Below, one piece after another: positions 18,320-29,300 of a stretch of DNA of 64,000 nucleotides. Numbering within the stretch: position 1 is the stretch's first letter; every line of letters starts with the position of its first letter. The notes under the pieces are model-generated. The model was given only the letters and a program-made list of their open reading frames with translations, was not told the DNA's origin and did no database searches. The position numbers and the translations under genes are program-made. The DNA lies in contig OZ242302.1 of the NCBI GenBank assembly GCA_965208025.1, positions 3,596,001 through 3,660,000 on the forward strand, given 5' to 3'. Source of the stretch: Bin80 sp965208025 (GTDB lineage: Bacteria; Bacteroidota; Rhodothermia; Rhodothermales; Bin80).

Positions 18320-20880
18320 TACTTGATAAGGAGCATACGTCTCGTCATCATGACCGATGAATCGGTTTCCAAGCGATATAAATAGATGCCGGACGACAAT
18401 CCAGAGGCATCAAACTCAACCGAGTGTCTACCTGCTCCGTAAGATACCTGATTCAGTAATGTCGCAACGGTTCGGCCCATTGAATCGAAAATACGAAGGG
18501 TTATGGCTTCGGAGGCTGGAAGAGCAAATTGGATCAGAGTACTTGGATTGAAGGGATTCGGATAATTCTGCTCCAGAGCGACCTCAGTCGGAAGTTCTTG
18601 TGACTCGAGATTTGTTACTGTGAAATCTGATACGGTCACAGACAGCGTCCAACTAAGTCCATCAAAAGCTTCATGTGTACTTGTAGATGTATGCGTCAAC
18701 GTGACGGTGTCATCATCCCGGTCGTCATCTATCGCAGCCATGACCATGACTGGCTGTGCTATATTCCAGTTCTCAGGCGTAAACGTGAGACCTGAGAATA
18801 CGGTATTCGGATCATCATCATTATCAATCGTCAGGTCACTTCCCTCCTGTCCTGCAATCGCCACGGCAACATCTGCTGAAGGTTGCGAAGAGAGCTTCAC
18901 ATAATAGGCTTGACTTTCACCCTCACTTAGAGAAAGCTCGGTGATTGCTGAACCATCTGCGGTCATAGAGAACTCAATCTCTGCCATTACTGGGTTTTGA
19001 GCATCTCTACCAACAAGTGCAACAGTAGCCCACTGCGCTGGCGTATTCCACCACTGACCATCAGCGTTTGACTTGATGGTCCACTGAATCTGGTTATCTC
19101 GCGTTCCACCGTCTCCGTCATTCAGCACAAAATTGAAGGGAAAGTAGCCAATCTCGGAGCCAGATGGAAATTGACTGGGGGCATCCATCATCTCCTCATT
19201 TTGAATCTGATCCATAGGAATGATAGAAAGTAATTTATAGCCAATGACTTGGCTACCGTCCATTAATTGATCGTAAATGGCACCTGATCCCGGGGGGACT
19301 GCATCAATACTCCATCCAGCAAATGTAACCCCAACAGTTCCATCCTTACTTCCGTCACCTTGGCCGAGGATACGGAACTGATAATCGGGAAAGTCACCAC
19401 GCATAATGTCTTGGTGAGGGGAGCCAACGAATATTCCTCCGCCATCTACCTGCCTAACATCATAGTTGCCCCAACCTAACTCGATACTGTCATGCATCCA
19501 ACCATCACTGGGGTTGCCAGCAGAACTCTGCAAGGATATCTGATCATCGGTGACTTCCACATATATATACAGCCCTGGAGGATCCACAGTGTAACCAGCC
19601 CACAGCTTGCCACTAAGATCTTCGTCGGTAGTCACACTACCACCATCCCCAAGCGAGAAATGCATGGTGTTTAGTTCGAAAGGTATTAACCCTTCTGGAA
19701 ATCCACTCATCACATCCACAAACGAGTCGTCAAATAGCAGATCATCTAGATGTTCGCTCTCTTTGGTCCTAAGCTCTGGAATATGTGGTTGTACGGGAAA
19801 ATCTTCATTTGCAACACTCGCCGTACTCATCGTAATATCCGGATTCTCAACACCAGATTCGCTGAGAGTGGTCACTGCATAATAGAGTGTGACTGGACTT
19901 AGACTAGCATGTGGAATTTCAATTGAATGCTCAAACGAAGTGGTTTCACTGCCAACCTGATCTCCTAAGATTACTCCTGATGTTACATCTGTAATCTCTT
20001 CCATGCTATGATAGATCCTATATCCACTAACACCTGGAACCGCTGCCCAAGATACAGTATTATGTTTACCGGTCGCCTCAACTGAAACTCCAGCGACAGG
20101 ATCAGGAAGACCAGTGAATCCACTTAGATCAAGTCCTTCTGCTCCTATGTAGACATCATCAAGATAAATTGGCCCACCACCATCGGCATTGTCAAAGTGA
20201 ATGCCAAGATTTTGAACGTTAGTCCACTCAAATTCTTTCCAGAGTTGGGGATTATCAGTGGTGTTGGGCCCCATTTCATCGGAAACTCCCACACCAAAAC
20301 CTCCACTAGACCACCCACCAGCATATTTCCAATGCATGGCCAATTCATCTAACTCACCATCCGCTTTGGCATTCTCTAATTCATCGTAGGTAGCGGGAGG
20401 AAGTGGAATTGAAACTTCATGCCATTCTCCGTTGCGCATTTCTTCTGGGATTCGCCACACCAGACGGAAAGGTATATCGGCTGAACCATCATTAGCCCCT
20501 TCTCCGTCGGTTTTATCCTCAAACATGAGTTGAACCCGGGGTTTTCCTGCATTCTCAGGATCAACCCAGATTTTGACATGAAGAACATCCCCATCCATTT
20601 GATTCTGTGAGAGATCTCTGCCTACATTAGGTGAAGGAAAACGAAAAGCCCCAAATGCCCAATTCCCATGGTTATAATTCAATACCTTATCGGAGGAGTT
20701 AATAGGGTCAGGATCAGGATTGTCTAGAATGTTAAAATCAAATTCTGGTATCTCGGGGTTGACCCCTTCAACAAAGAATACAAAGTCATCTCCAAGGGCA
20801 GGCCCCGCCTGTCCAATGGCGTTGCCAACTCCAAAGAGTACCAGCGTGAGGGATAACAAAGAAGTAAGTGTGTATTTCAT
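18319..20880 (-). CDS. Secreted multi-domain carbohydrate-binding protein with Fn3, CBM9-like and sorting domains
   Basis: 853 residues and first gene of the operon. Order seen: signal peptide (1-23), a jelly-roll carbohydrate-binding-like domain (about 30-255, ending PIYLDDVYIGAEG), an Fn3 domain (about 260-350: VSWAAVPGVSGYRIYHS), a CBM9-like sugar-binding domain (about 390-620: LWAGYTVDPPGLYIYVEVTD, DSIELGWGNYD, YFPFNFVLNDGD), a beta-rich region and a type A sorting domain (about 770-853: LEQNYPNPFNPST). No catalytic motif was recognised. The protein probably captures polysaccharide at the cell surface for the TonB receptor encoded next. The downstream receptor start overlaps the stop by one base. 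Confidence 0.8.
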   Translation of the reverse strand: MKYTLTSLLSLTLVLFGVGNAIGQAGPALGDDFVFFVEGVNPEIPEFDFNILDNPDPDPINSSDKVLNYNHGNWAFGAFRFPSPNVGRDLSQNQMDGDVLHVKIWVDPENAGKPRVQLMFEDKTDGEGANDGSADIPFRLVWRIPEEMRNGEWHEVSIPLPPATYDELENAKADGELDELAMHWKYAGGWSSGGFGVGVSDEMGPNTTDNPQLWKEFEWTNVQNLGIHFDNADGGGPIYLDDVYIGAEGLDLSGFTGLPDPVAGVSVEATGKHNTVSWAAVPGVSGYRIYHSMEEITDVTSGVILGDQVGSETTSFEHSIEIPHASLSPVTLYYAVTTLSESGVENPDITMSTASVANEDFPVQPHIPELRTKESEHLDDLLFDDSFVDVMSGFPEGLIPFELNTMHFSLGDGGSVTTDEDLSGKLWAGYTVDPPGLYIYVEVTDDQISLQSSAGNPSDGWMHDSIELGWGNYDVRQVDGGGIFVGSPHQDIMRGDFPDYQFRILGQGDGSKDGTVGVTFAGWSIDAVPPGSGAIYDQLMDGSQVIGYKLLSIIPMDQIQNEEMMDAPSQFPSGSEIGYFPFNFVLNDGDGGTRDNQIQWTIKSNADGQWWNTPAQWATVALVGRDAQNPVMAEIEFSMTADGSAITELSLSEGESQAYYVKLSSQPSADVAVAIAGQEGSDLTIDNDDDPNTVFSGLTFTPENWNIAQPVMVMAAIDDDRDDDTVTLTHTSTSTHEAFDGLSWTLSVTVSDFTVTNLESQELPTEVALEQNYPNPFNPSTLIQFALPASEAITLRIFDSMGRTVATLLNQVSYGAGRHSVEFDASGLSSGIYLYRLETDSSVMMTRRMLLIK

Positions 20881-20917
20881 GGGTTCAAACTTTTAATGGT
20901 AATGGGTGCACCATGCC

Positions 20918-20925
20918 CAAAGATA
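20918..20925 (-). promoter_or_regulatory. Possible -7 box of the TonB/PorV operon
   Basis: The minus strand reads TATCTTTG, an exact match to the Bacteroidota -7 consensus TAnnTTTG, 38-45 bases upstream of the ATG at 20880. No good -33 TTTG element was found at the usual distance, so this is a candidate only. Confidence 0.4.
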
Positions 20926-21175
20926 GATAGTCAGTTGATATTAGGCAGAAGAAATTGTTTAGCCGAAAATGTGCCAAACACCCACACTCTAAGTGAAGTA
21001 GGATGACAAAATTAAGTCACAGGAAATTTGCATATCCGATAGTATTGACTGACAAGTGCGAGAGAATCGGGGCATGATCAAGTAGTTGGTATACTCCAGT
21101 TATGAATGTCTCAATAATCATCACATGTCCACAATCTGCGCACTTAAAATGAAGTACCTTCCCTCCAATATTGAT

Positions 21176-21186
21176 GGGGGGGGGGG
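21176..21186. repeat. Homopolymer run of 11 G
   Basis: Eleven consecutive G residues, followed by AGGG, 28 bases past the SusD stop codon and about 295 bases upstream of the next minus-strand start. It is the longest G/C homopolymer noticed in the window. Such tracts are prone to slippage, but this one is outside any coding region and well upstream of the candidate promoter. Confidence 0.8.
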
Positions 21187-21213
21187 AGGGAATTTCATGT
21201 AACTAAAATTGAA

Positions 21214-22908
21214 CTAGTAGCCAGGATTCTGTACCAGATTTGGGTTCGTCTGAATCTGACTCTGGGGGATTGGTCCAACGTTCAAGTGAGCGCTGGACAT
21301 TTCCTTGTACCGCCAAGGATCATTGAACCGTGTCTCACCACCAGCAACTCCCGCGAAACGAATCAGATCCTGCCGACGAGTCTGCTCAAAGAATAACTCT
21401 CTGGCTCGCTCAGCCAAAAGCCGATCAACCGTCAGATTATCAAATGGATCAACCCCTGCGCGTGTGCGAACTTGATTGACCAGTGCCAAAGCTTCTCCAC
21501 TGGCTGGGTTTTGGCGCCAAAGGATTTCAGCTTTGAGGAGCAGAACATCCGCATACCTGAAGAGGACAAAGTCGTTACTCATCTCGCTACCAATACCTGG
21601 CTCAAACTCATACTTGCCAATTCGAGCACCGCATTGACGACATACGAAGCTACCGTAAACTCTTAGGCTCTCCTCAACACTGACCTGAGCATCAATGACT
21701 GAAGGTATGAACGAGAGGGGTTCACCATTTTTATCATAATCGCTGAAAACACCAGAATCCATGACTCGTGCACCACCAGCGGTATACTGAGGGCCAACCA
21801 GAAAATTACTCAGCCGGTCATCCATTGTCCCCATCACACGCTCCAATCCAGCATCATCACTGGTCGGGAGAACTCCCCAAACCTCTCCTTGAGGGCCTGG
21901 ATTTTGCACGGGATCAATCACGGATTCATAGAGCTTTTGGGTAGCACTCCATCCATTCCAGGGTTGATTCTGGAAGTTATAGGTGTTCTGACTACCATAG
22001 TGCAAGGTCATCTGGTGCAGGTTGAATCCACCACGAAATACTTTGTCATAAGGAACAACAAAAATATTTTCGGGTGAGCCCTCGTTCTGGACGACGAAAT
22101 TTGAACGATAGTTCGGAGCTAAACTGAATGCACCTGAATTGATGATTCCATCCAAATAGGTCATTGCATCATTCCACCGCGCAGTACCTGTATAGACTTC
22201 AGCATTCATATACAGTTTTGCCAATGTCATGTGAGCGACATACGTATTCATCCGACCATAGGTGCTACGCACATCAGCACTCAAGTTAGGCAGGTTGTCC
22301 AAAAGCTCCCTCTCAACAAATTCAAAAACCATACGCCGTCCCTCGGCAAAGTTGGAAGATGGTTGAGAAGGCTGTTCAGGGGCATCAACAAAGCTGGTTA
22401 CAATCGGAACATTCCCAAAAGCATCCAGAAGCCAAAAATAATAGAATGCCCGAAGTACTTTGAGTTCAGATACGAATGGAGTCACTAGGTCGGCGTTTGC
22501 GGTGCCTTCCTCTAATGCGCTTTCAAACTGAAAGATGAGTCGGTTAGCATTGTTGACACCTCCAAAATAAGTATTCCAGAACCCCTCAAACGTGGACTCG
22601 GTAGGAGTCCAAGTATGCGTGTGTAAGCGGTACCAGAATCCACCGTCAGACCAGTCCTGTCCTCTTGTCGGGACAATGACTTCATCGGTCGTGACTTGGT
22701 TTACCTGGGCAGGAGCACCATTTCCACCAGCGCCACCCAGATTGCTGTATGCATCTCCCATCGCGGAGATGAATTGCTGATCATTCTGAAAAAAATCAGC
22801 GGTCTGAACTTGGTCATCAATGGGCTCGGAGAGATCCGTGCATGCTGCGGTAAAAAGCAACATGCCCACTGCAAGGACCAACGAGCGAAGAGTGAATATA
22901 TTTTTCAT
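21214..22908 (-). CDS. SusD/RagB-family nutrient-binding outer-membrane lipoprotein
   Basis: 564 residues with a lipoprotein signal (AVGMLLFTAACTDL). It shows the SusD pattern: N-terminal helix region FFQNDQQFISAMGDAYSNLG, tetratricopeptide-like core with ELKVLRAFYYFWLLDAFGNV, and the C-terminal FVLFRYADVLLLKAEILWR and QVRTRAG, LLAERARELFFEQTRRQDLI motifs. SusD proteins sit on the SusC barrel as a lid and bind oligosaccharides or peptides. It follows the SusC gene by 26 bp on the same strand and is the last gene of that operon. Substrate not predictable from the sequence. Confidence 0.95.
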   Translation of the reverse strand: MKNIFTLRSLVLAVGMLLFTAACTDLSEPIDDQVQTADFFQNDQQFISAMGDAYSNLGGAGGNGAPAQVNQVTTDEVIVPTRGQDWSDGGFWYRLHTHTWTPTESTFEGFWNTYFGGVNNANRLIFQFESALEEGTANADLVTPFVSELKVLRAFYYFWLLDAFGNVPIVTSFVDAPEQPSQPSSNFAEGRRMVFEFVERELLDNLPNLSADVRSTYGRMNTYVAHMTLAKLYMNAEVYTGTARWNDAMTYLDGIINSGAFSLAPNYRSNFVVQNEGSPENIFVVPYDKVFRGGFNLHQMTLHYGSQNTYNFQNQPWNGWSATQKLYESVIDPVQNPGPQGEVWGVLPTSDDAGLERVMGTMDDRLSNFLVGPQYTAGGARVMDSGVFSDYDKNGEPLSFIPSVIDAQVSVEESLRVYGSFVCRQCGARIGKYEFEPGIGSEMSNDFVLFRYADVLLLKAEILWRQNPASGEALALVNQVRTRAGVDPFDNLTVDRLLAERARELFFEQTRRQDLIRFAGVAGGETRFNDPWRYKEMSSAHLNVGPIPQSQIQTNPNLVQNPGY

Positions 22909-22934
22909 TTTACTATACGATTGTTGGTCTATTG

Positions 22935-25900
22935 TTACAAGTTAATGTTCACGCCGAACGTGACGGAACGGGTAGTAAAGAAGTCAAGGCGGCGTTCAAT
23001 GCCAGGACCAAGGGGTCCAACCGTTTGCCCCTGCTCTGACTGTCCAAGATTACGATCCACATAACGCACTTGTGGATTAAGACCAGTATAGCCTGTAACA
23101 GTGAGAAGGTTATTGCCTGACAGATACAAACGAACCCTTCGCAATGGAGAGTTCATCATCATTGAACTGGGGAGAGTGTAACCAATGGAGGCATTGTTCA
23201 AACGAATGTAGTCTCCATTCTCTACATGGTAACTGGACCACCGAGGATCGTCGTTCAAATCAGCCAACTCAAATGCATCCTGCAACACATTGTAAGACGT
23301 GATCTGCTTCGGTACAGAGTAGAATGTACTATACATATTCGCGATCTGATGTCCAAAGACTCCTTCCAGGAAGAAACTTGCATCAAAATCTCCAAAGGTC
23401 ATACTGTTGGTCCACCCTAACTGGATGTCAGGAAGTCCATTCCCCAGGATATTCCCGTCGTCTCCGAGAATATCCAGGGCTTCATATTCTTTTTCGGTCC
23501 CGTCAGCGGCGTGGAAGAGCCACTTGCCATTATCTCCAATTCTTGAGAACCGAGGTCCCCATAATTGGCCAATCGGTTCTCCCTCTTTGATTCGAATCAT
23601 CTGGACATTATTGAGTCCAGGTGCTCCAGGTTCAGCCAGGAACTGGACATCTTCAGTCAGATATTGATCCAGCATTGTCTCAGAATAGAGAGAGGCAATG
23701 AGTCCTGTATCCCATGTAAAGTCTCCTGGAGCATTCGCCTGAGAGATTTCATAATCTAACGAAAACTCAATCCCGCTCTGAGAAAGCTCTCCTACATTGC
23801 TCCATGTCGTTGGGAAGAGGTTCGGCGGAACCGGAACCGCAATCTCAAAGAGGAGGTCACTGGTCGTTGACTGGTAGGCGTCTATACGCCCACTGAGGCG
23901 ATTGTCCAAAGCAACAAAGTCCAAACCAAGATTGATCTCGGTCTTCTCTTCCCACTTCAAATTCGGATTGGGGTTACTTACTGGACTAAAGCTCTGGATG
24001 TATTGGCCATTAACAAAGAAACTACCAGCGGGGCCAAGCCTGGAGAGAGATAGACCACTAATCGGTGCATCCTGACCTGTTTTACCAATACTGGCACGTA
24101 AGCGAAGTTCACTAAATGCAGGAAATTCCAGAAGGTTGGCCAGTTCAACACCGACACCAGCCGACCAAAAGAGCCCCCATTTGTTATCTTCTCCAAATCG
24201 AGAAGATCCCTCTCGCCGAGCGCTGGCATTGACAAAGAAGATTCCGTCATAATTCACATTGACACGACCGAAAAATCCGATTAACCGATTTGTATTTCGG
24301 TAACTCCCCACATTGGCTTCACCTTGGTTAAAGTCCTGAGCGAATGAGAAATTGTTGTAGGATACCTTATCCGTGACAAAATCACCACCGCCTGCATCAA
24401 ATCCTTCATTGACAAAGTCGTTAAAAGAGTAACCTGCAATGAATTCAAGTGCGGTAGTAGGGGTTAGATCACCAGCATAGTGAAGAGTACTTTCAAAGAG
24501 TTCGCTCTCCAAATCTGAATAATATTGCTCAGCACGACCAGGCCCAAGCGCCGCTGCGGTTGCACCTCCACCCACTTTATGCCTACGTGAGAAGAAATTT
24601 CTTGCAACAATATCGTTATTCTGATAAGAGTATTGGGCAGCAAAGGATAATCCTGGTAAGATGCTGGCAAGATCATATTCGCCTTTGAAGAAACCAGAGA
24701 ATAGCTTGTTTTCACCCAGTCGACTGCCTTCTTCAATGATTGCAACCGGGTTAAAGTAATTGAACAAGGGTTGTTCAAAGTATCCTCCCGTATTTTCATA
24801 CCCTTCGGCAGAAACGGGGGCAGTGGGGTTCATCACGCCAGAAAACTTAAAGGCATCGGCAAACCCGAAGTTTTGGTCTTTTTTCGTAGCCGCCAATTGG
24901 ACGGTGATCTCTAACTTGCGATCTAATGTCCACTGGGTGAAATTGAGACGTCCTCCGATCTCCTGAAATCCAGTGTAGCGCTGAATCCCATTCCGATCGC
25001 GGAAATTTCCTGAAACTCGATAAATTGAGTTCTCGCTTCCTCCACTGAGTGCAAGCGAGTGAACCATATTGGCTCCTTGTTGGGTGACTTCCTCAAACCA
25101 ATCTGTATTGTGACCCAAATCTGGAGCAGAGAAGCCAGTTTGTTGCGATAACTGCCTGAATTCGTCCCCAGATAGGACATCCAAACGGTTCTCAATTCCC
25201 TCAAATGTATAGTAGGCGTTGTAGTCAACGGCTACACCTTGACGAGCTTCACCACCTTTGGTCGTGATCAAGATGACTCCAGCCGATCCACGAGTGCCAT
25301 AGATGGCGGCGGCCGAAGCGTCCTTAAGAACATCAACCGATTCAATATCCGAAGGATCAATGCTCTCAATACTCCCTCCTACGACGCCATCAACAACGAC
25401 CAAGGGGGATTGGTTAGCACCAAAAGAGGAAATGCCCCGCAAGCGAACATCTGGTGTATCATTCGGATTGCCGTTCCGAGTCGTAATCTGAAGTCCAGCA
25501 ACCTTGCCCTGGATCATCTCTTCAACCGAGTTGATATTTCCACTCAGGAAGTCGCCTTCACCAAGGTTGGAAACAGAACCTGTTATTGCCCGCCGCTCTT
25601 GAGATCCGTAGCCAGTAACGACGAGCTCTTCCCCAATTTCAAAGACAGTTTCAACCATGTCAACGTCAACAGTTTCTCGGCCATCAATCCCGATTTCCTG
25701 AGTATCAAACCCGATAAACGAAAAAATCAGGGTGTCCTGAAGAGATGGAACCAGAAGGCTATACTCTCCATCAATGTTGGAGGTCGTCCCGTCGGAGGTT
25801 CCTTTGATGACAATGTTAACGCCTGGTAGCGGTTCCATAGACAAGGCATCTCGAACCATACCTTGAACTTGACTCTGAGCGGTAGCACTTCCAGCGAGAA

Positions 25901-25946
25901 AACACAAAAGGGCTACCAATGGAATGAGCAGTAAATTTTTCTTCAT
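22935..25946 (-). CDS. SusC/RagA-family TonB-linked outer-membrane protein
   Basis: About 1003 residues. Signal peptide MKKNLLLIPLVALLCFLAGS, CarboxypepD_reg-like domain (VQGMVRDALSMEPLPGVN), plug with the SusC hallmark SPLVVVDGVVGG, IESVDVLKDASAAAIYGTRG and GVILITTKGG, then a large barrel ending VTFGVNINL. Together with the SusD lipoprotein immediately downstream it forms a pedal-bin type importer for glycans or peptides. The frame allows a start at 25967; the ATG at 25946 is preferred because the signal peptide starts there. A gap of 436 bp separates it from the FG-GAP lipoprotein gene upstream, so susCD may have its own promoter. Length is typical of the family. Confidence 0.95.
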   Translation of the reverse strand: MKKNLLLIPLVALLCFLAGSATAQSQVQGMVRDALSMEPLPGVNIVIKGTSDGTTSNIDGEYSLLVPSLQDTLIFSFIGFDTQEIGIDGRETVDVDMVETVFEIGEELVVTGYGSQERRAITGSVSNLGEGDFLSGNINSVEEMIQGKVAGLQITTRNGNPNDTPDVRLRGISSFGANQSPLVVVDGVVGGSIESIDPSDIESVDVLKDASAAAIYGTRGSAGVILITTKGGEARQGVAVDYNAYYTFEGIENRLDVLSGDEFRQLSQQTGFSAPDLGHNTDWFEEVTQQGANMVHSLALSGGSENSIYRVSGNFRDRNGIQRYTGFQEIGGRLNFTQWTLDRKLEITVQLAATKKDQNFGFADAFKFSGVMNPTAPVSAEGYENTGGYFEQPLFNYFNPVAIIEEGSRLGENKLFSGFFKGEYDLASILPGLSFAAQYSYQNNDIVARNFFSRRHKVGGGATAAALGPGRAEQYYSDLESELFESTLHYAGDLTPTTALEFIAGYSFNDFVNEGFDAGGGDFVTDKVSYNNFSFAQDFNQGEANVGSYRNTNRLIGFFGRVNVNYDGIFFVNASARREGSSRFGEDNKWGLFWSAGVGVELANLLEFPAFSELRLRASIGKTGQDAPISGLSLSRLGPAGSFFVNGQYIQSFSPVSNPNPNLKWEEKTEINLGLDFVALDNRLSGRIDAYQSTTSDLLFEIAVPVPPNLFPTTWSNVGELSQSGIEFSLDYEISQANAPGDFTWDTGLIASLYSETMLDQYLTEDVQFLAEPGAPGLNNVQMIRIKEGEPIGQLWGPRFSRIGDNGKWLFHAADGTEKEYEALDILGDDGNILGNGLPDIQLGWTNSMTFGDFDASFFLEGVFGHQIANMYSTFYSVPKQITSYNVLQDAFELADLNDDPRWSSYHVENGDYIRLNNASIGYTLPSSMMMNSPLRRVRLYLSGNNLLTVTGYTGLNPQVRYVDRNLGQSEQGQTVGPLGPGIERRLDFFTTRSVTFGVNINL

Positions 25947-26382
25947 GATGAATAGAGGTTTGTACATGTAATATTAAAACTGAGGCCAATATAAGAAAAT
26001 TCTCCCAATTTTCATACAAAGACCAGAGGAGTTCCAAGATTCAAGTCTGCCGATTCATGATTCATACGAAAAGGTATTCCAAGACTGCATCTTCTTACCT
26101 AATTTTCAGATTGTTTGAAGGAAGTGCAATGAGGAAGATGAATAGCCCGAGAATGGTGTTCCCTCAGCAAACACAGAGGTCACTCTGCAAGTGATGTGGA
26201 AAATACTGGGAATGGTCAAAGGACAAACAATCATTGGATAAGATTACAGTCCCAAGATGTTCCCGTACACTTTATCCAATTCGATGGTTACGTGTCATCA
26301 ATCGTATGAAGTTGGCATGCATGGTGACCGAAAACTAGGCATCTGATCCAAGTTGGAATGAGTGGAAGCAGTCAAGGAATTC
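25947..26382. other. Intergenic region upstream of susC
   Basis: No gene or RNA seen in this 436-bp gap between the FG-GAP lipoprotein stop and the susC start. The susC promoter is expected here, but no clear consensus box was found. Confidence 0.4.
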
Positions 26383-29300
26383 CTAATTGTGTAATTCAAT
26401 TTCTGGGTAAATCGGTGGAACAAGTTGGAAGATAAGAGGAGTGGCATTGGAGCGAACTACAATTATTTTTGTTGAGTGGCCATGGATGACTTCAATGCGC
26501 CGGGCATTATCAGGAACATGAAAACCACTATAGGGAATCACTTCCGAACTCTTTGAGTCGGCATAACGAATGATCTCTCCCCACCCTGCACTCAAAGCGC
26601 CGAATGCGTCAGAGGTAGCAGATAGGTTGCCAACAATCAGCAAATTGGACTCGGAGCCGAATTGAGTTGAATGCATGGACATGATCGGCGACCATTGTGC
26701 TTCATCTGGTAACTCATCAGCAATGAAGTTCGTCCTTTCATCATTCCAGTAGACGTGTGAACTCAGAGTTTGAATTGTTAAGTCGGGTTGTAGATTTTCA
26801 CCGAAGATGTCGGCGACTGACAGATCTCTATAAGCACGGTAGGTGGGGATTCTTGCCGATAGTTTGGGGATCTGTTGGAGCAGGGCATCACGTGAAGCCC
26901 AGGGCATCCATTGATCTTCTTGCCACAGTGCTAGGACTGGATCTATGCGTCCGTCCTGATCAAAATCGTTTGCAAATAGTGCAATAGGAGGGTGCAGAAC
27001 CGTGTTCTTGCCAAGGTTGCCAGCTACTAAATCTACGAAGCCATCTGCATTCAGATCCTCTACAATCAAACTCTGCCAAAGTCCAGTAGATTGGGATAGT
27101 CCAAGGGAGTCTGTCTGGTCAACAAGAGAGGTTCCGTAGTTTTCAAAAACGGTAATCGGCATCCACTCCCCAACCAGTGCAAGATCAGGCAAGGGACTAC
27201 CTACGATGTCAGCCCAAACTGCATCGGTTACATGTCCAATGTGTTGAAGGGTAGGGGAAACCTGATGAGTAATATCGGTGAAATACCCCGTCCCGTCGTT
27301 CATAAGTAAACTACTGATTCCAGGCTCCCCATAACTCTCTGCATACGTGTCGCTTCCCACAAAAAGGTCAATATCTCCATCAAGATCAAAGTCGGACGCG
27401 GCAACAGCTGTGCCATTTGTATGGATGATGGGTATGCGGTTGGATTCGGATTGAAAAGTTCTAGATCCCAAATTCATGTAGAGCCGATCCTGGTGGAGTT
27501 CAGCAGGCCCGGTCCAACCACCGCTGACGATATATAAATCCTGATCACCATCCCCGTCGGCATCAAAAAAGACTGCATCCGTATCTTCACTCGCCTGATG
27601 GATGTCGGGGAAAGAGATATTTTGAAAGCGTCCATTGGGTAACTGGAGATAAAGGGCACCTGCTTGACCGCGTCCTCCCCCAAAATAAATATCCTCCAGT
27701 CCATCGTTGTTTATATCCGACACGGCCAAAGCAACTCCACGGGTACTTCGCCCATAGGGTAAGAGGGGTTGAATTTCAAAATCCCATACTTCGTCTTCGG
27801 TATGCTTAAATGAAATCCCATGATTATCCAGAGGTATAACTTGTGGGGTTGGAATCATCAATGAATCAGATGGAGCCATGTGTGCATCCGATTCAAGAAG
27901 AGTGAGATGAGTTCCTGCGGTCACTGGACGAACCTTTGAGTGAAGCCCCGATGGCCAAATGACAAGAACAGAATCCGCAATAAGCGCATCTCCAATCCCG
28001 AAATTCAACACATGAGATACGGATGACTGGAAACCGCGTGATGGGAATTGCTCCTGCATTTGAGATAGATTCCGAGCCCATACCCAGACTTTGGCACCGA
28101 TTGCGGATGTATTCTTTTTCGTGCCATGCAATTCGATGGAAATAAAGTGATTGGTTGATTCATTTCTGTAAATGAGTGCAGGGTGATTAAGTGCATTGAC
28201 CACGATGTCCAAATCTCCATCCAGATCAAGGTCCCCATATGCAGCACCATTGCCAATGACTCGGTTTGCAAGGCCCCAATCAGAACTCACATCATGAAAC
28301 TGGAGATGATCGCCACCTTTGAATGCATAGTTGGAGACAATTGCAGGGGGCATTTTCTGAGCAACCTCTGCTTCCTGTTCGGCGCTCCCTTCCAAGAGCA
28401 TTCGCTGGATATCTGGAGTTGCGACATACTCAATAAAGTCCAGATCATTGGGCCTTCCTGGAATTCCATTTGTCACATACAAGTCTTTCCAACCATCTCC
28501 ATCAAAGTCAGCTAATAAAGGAGCCCACGACCAATCGGTTGCCTCAATTCCAGCGAACGATGCAATCTCACTGAAGAAAGGGGTTCCCTCAAGGGTCATT
28601 CCCCGATGCAATTGAAGGGTATTTCTGGAAACCTGTGGGCCATATCCGAAGTCTGCTAAAATGCGCATACGCGCATCCGCATTCGCATTGCCAGCGGTAC
28701 GCTGTGTAGCCAAATCTGGGGGGAGCATGTCTAACGCAACAATATCGGGGAGACCATCATTGTTCAGATCGGCAATATCAACCCCCATCGTTGACCGACT
28801 GGTCTGCCCAGTCGTCTTCCAGAGAGACTCTATGAATGTGCCAAGACCAGAATTCAAATAGAGATAATCATCTTCATGGAAGTCATTCCCAACATATAGA
28901 TCTGGCCATCCATCTAAATTCAGATCGCTTGCCACAATTCCGAGTCCATATCCAAGCGCACTGCTATAAATTCCTGCCTCAGAAGTAATACTCTGAAAAT
29001 AACCATCTTCCTGCCGATAAAATTTGTCTCCAACTCTTGGGGCATCAATGACTCTCCGCCAAGAAGGCACATACGATTCACGAGAATGAATAGCGTGATT
29101 GAGCAGGTAAAGATCCAGATCTCCATCCAGATCAAAGTCAAGCCACGCAGTGTGGGTTGAGAGTCCCTCAAAATCAAGTCCATACCGCCGACTCTCTTCT
29201 ATGAACGTACCATCCTGTTGGTTGATATAAAGTTGGTTATGTCCAGTCTTTGAAAGGTGGCTGACTCTGCAGACGTAAATATCCATCCAGCCATCTCCAC

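Larger units (their letters stand above)
20881..21213. other. Intergenic region upstream of the carbohydrate-binding operon
   Basis: This 333-bp gap separates the SusD stop from the first gene of the TonB/PorV operon. It holds the candidate -7 box at 20918 and an 11-base G run at 21176-21186 (C run on the transcribed minus strand). No gene was seen. Confidence 0.5.

Noticed and set aside
25239..25829. Plus-strand frame of 196 codons within susC
   Set aside because: Entirely antisense to a strongly supported SusC plug region; composition looks like a shadow frame.
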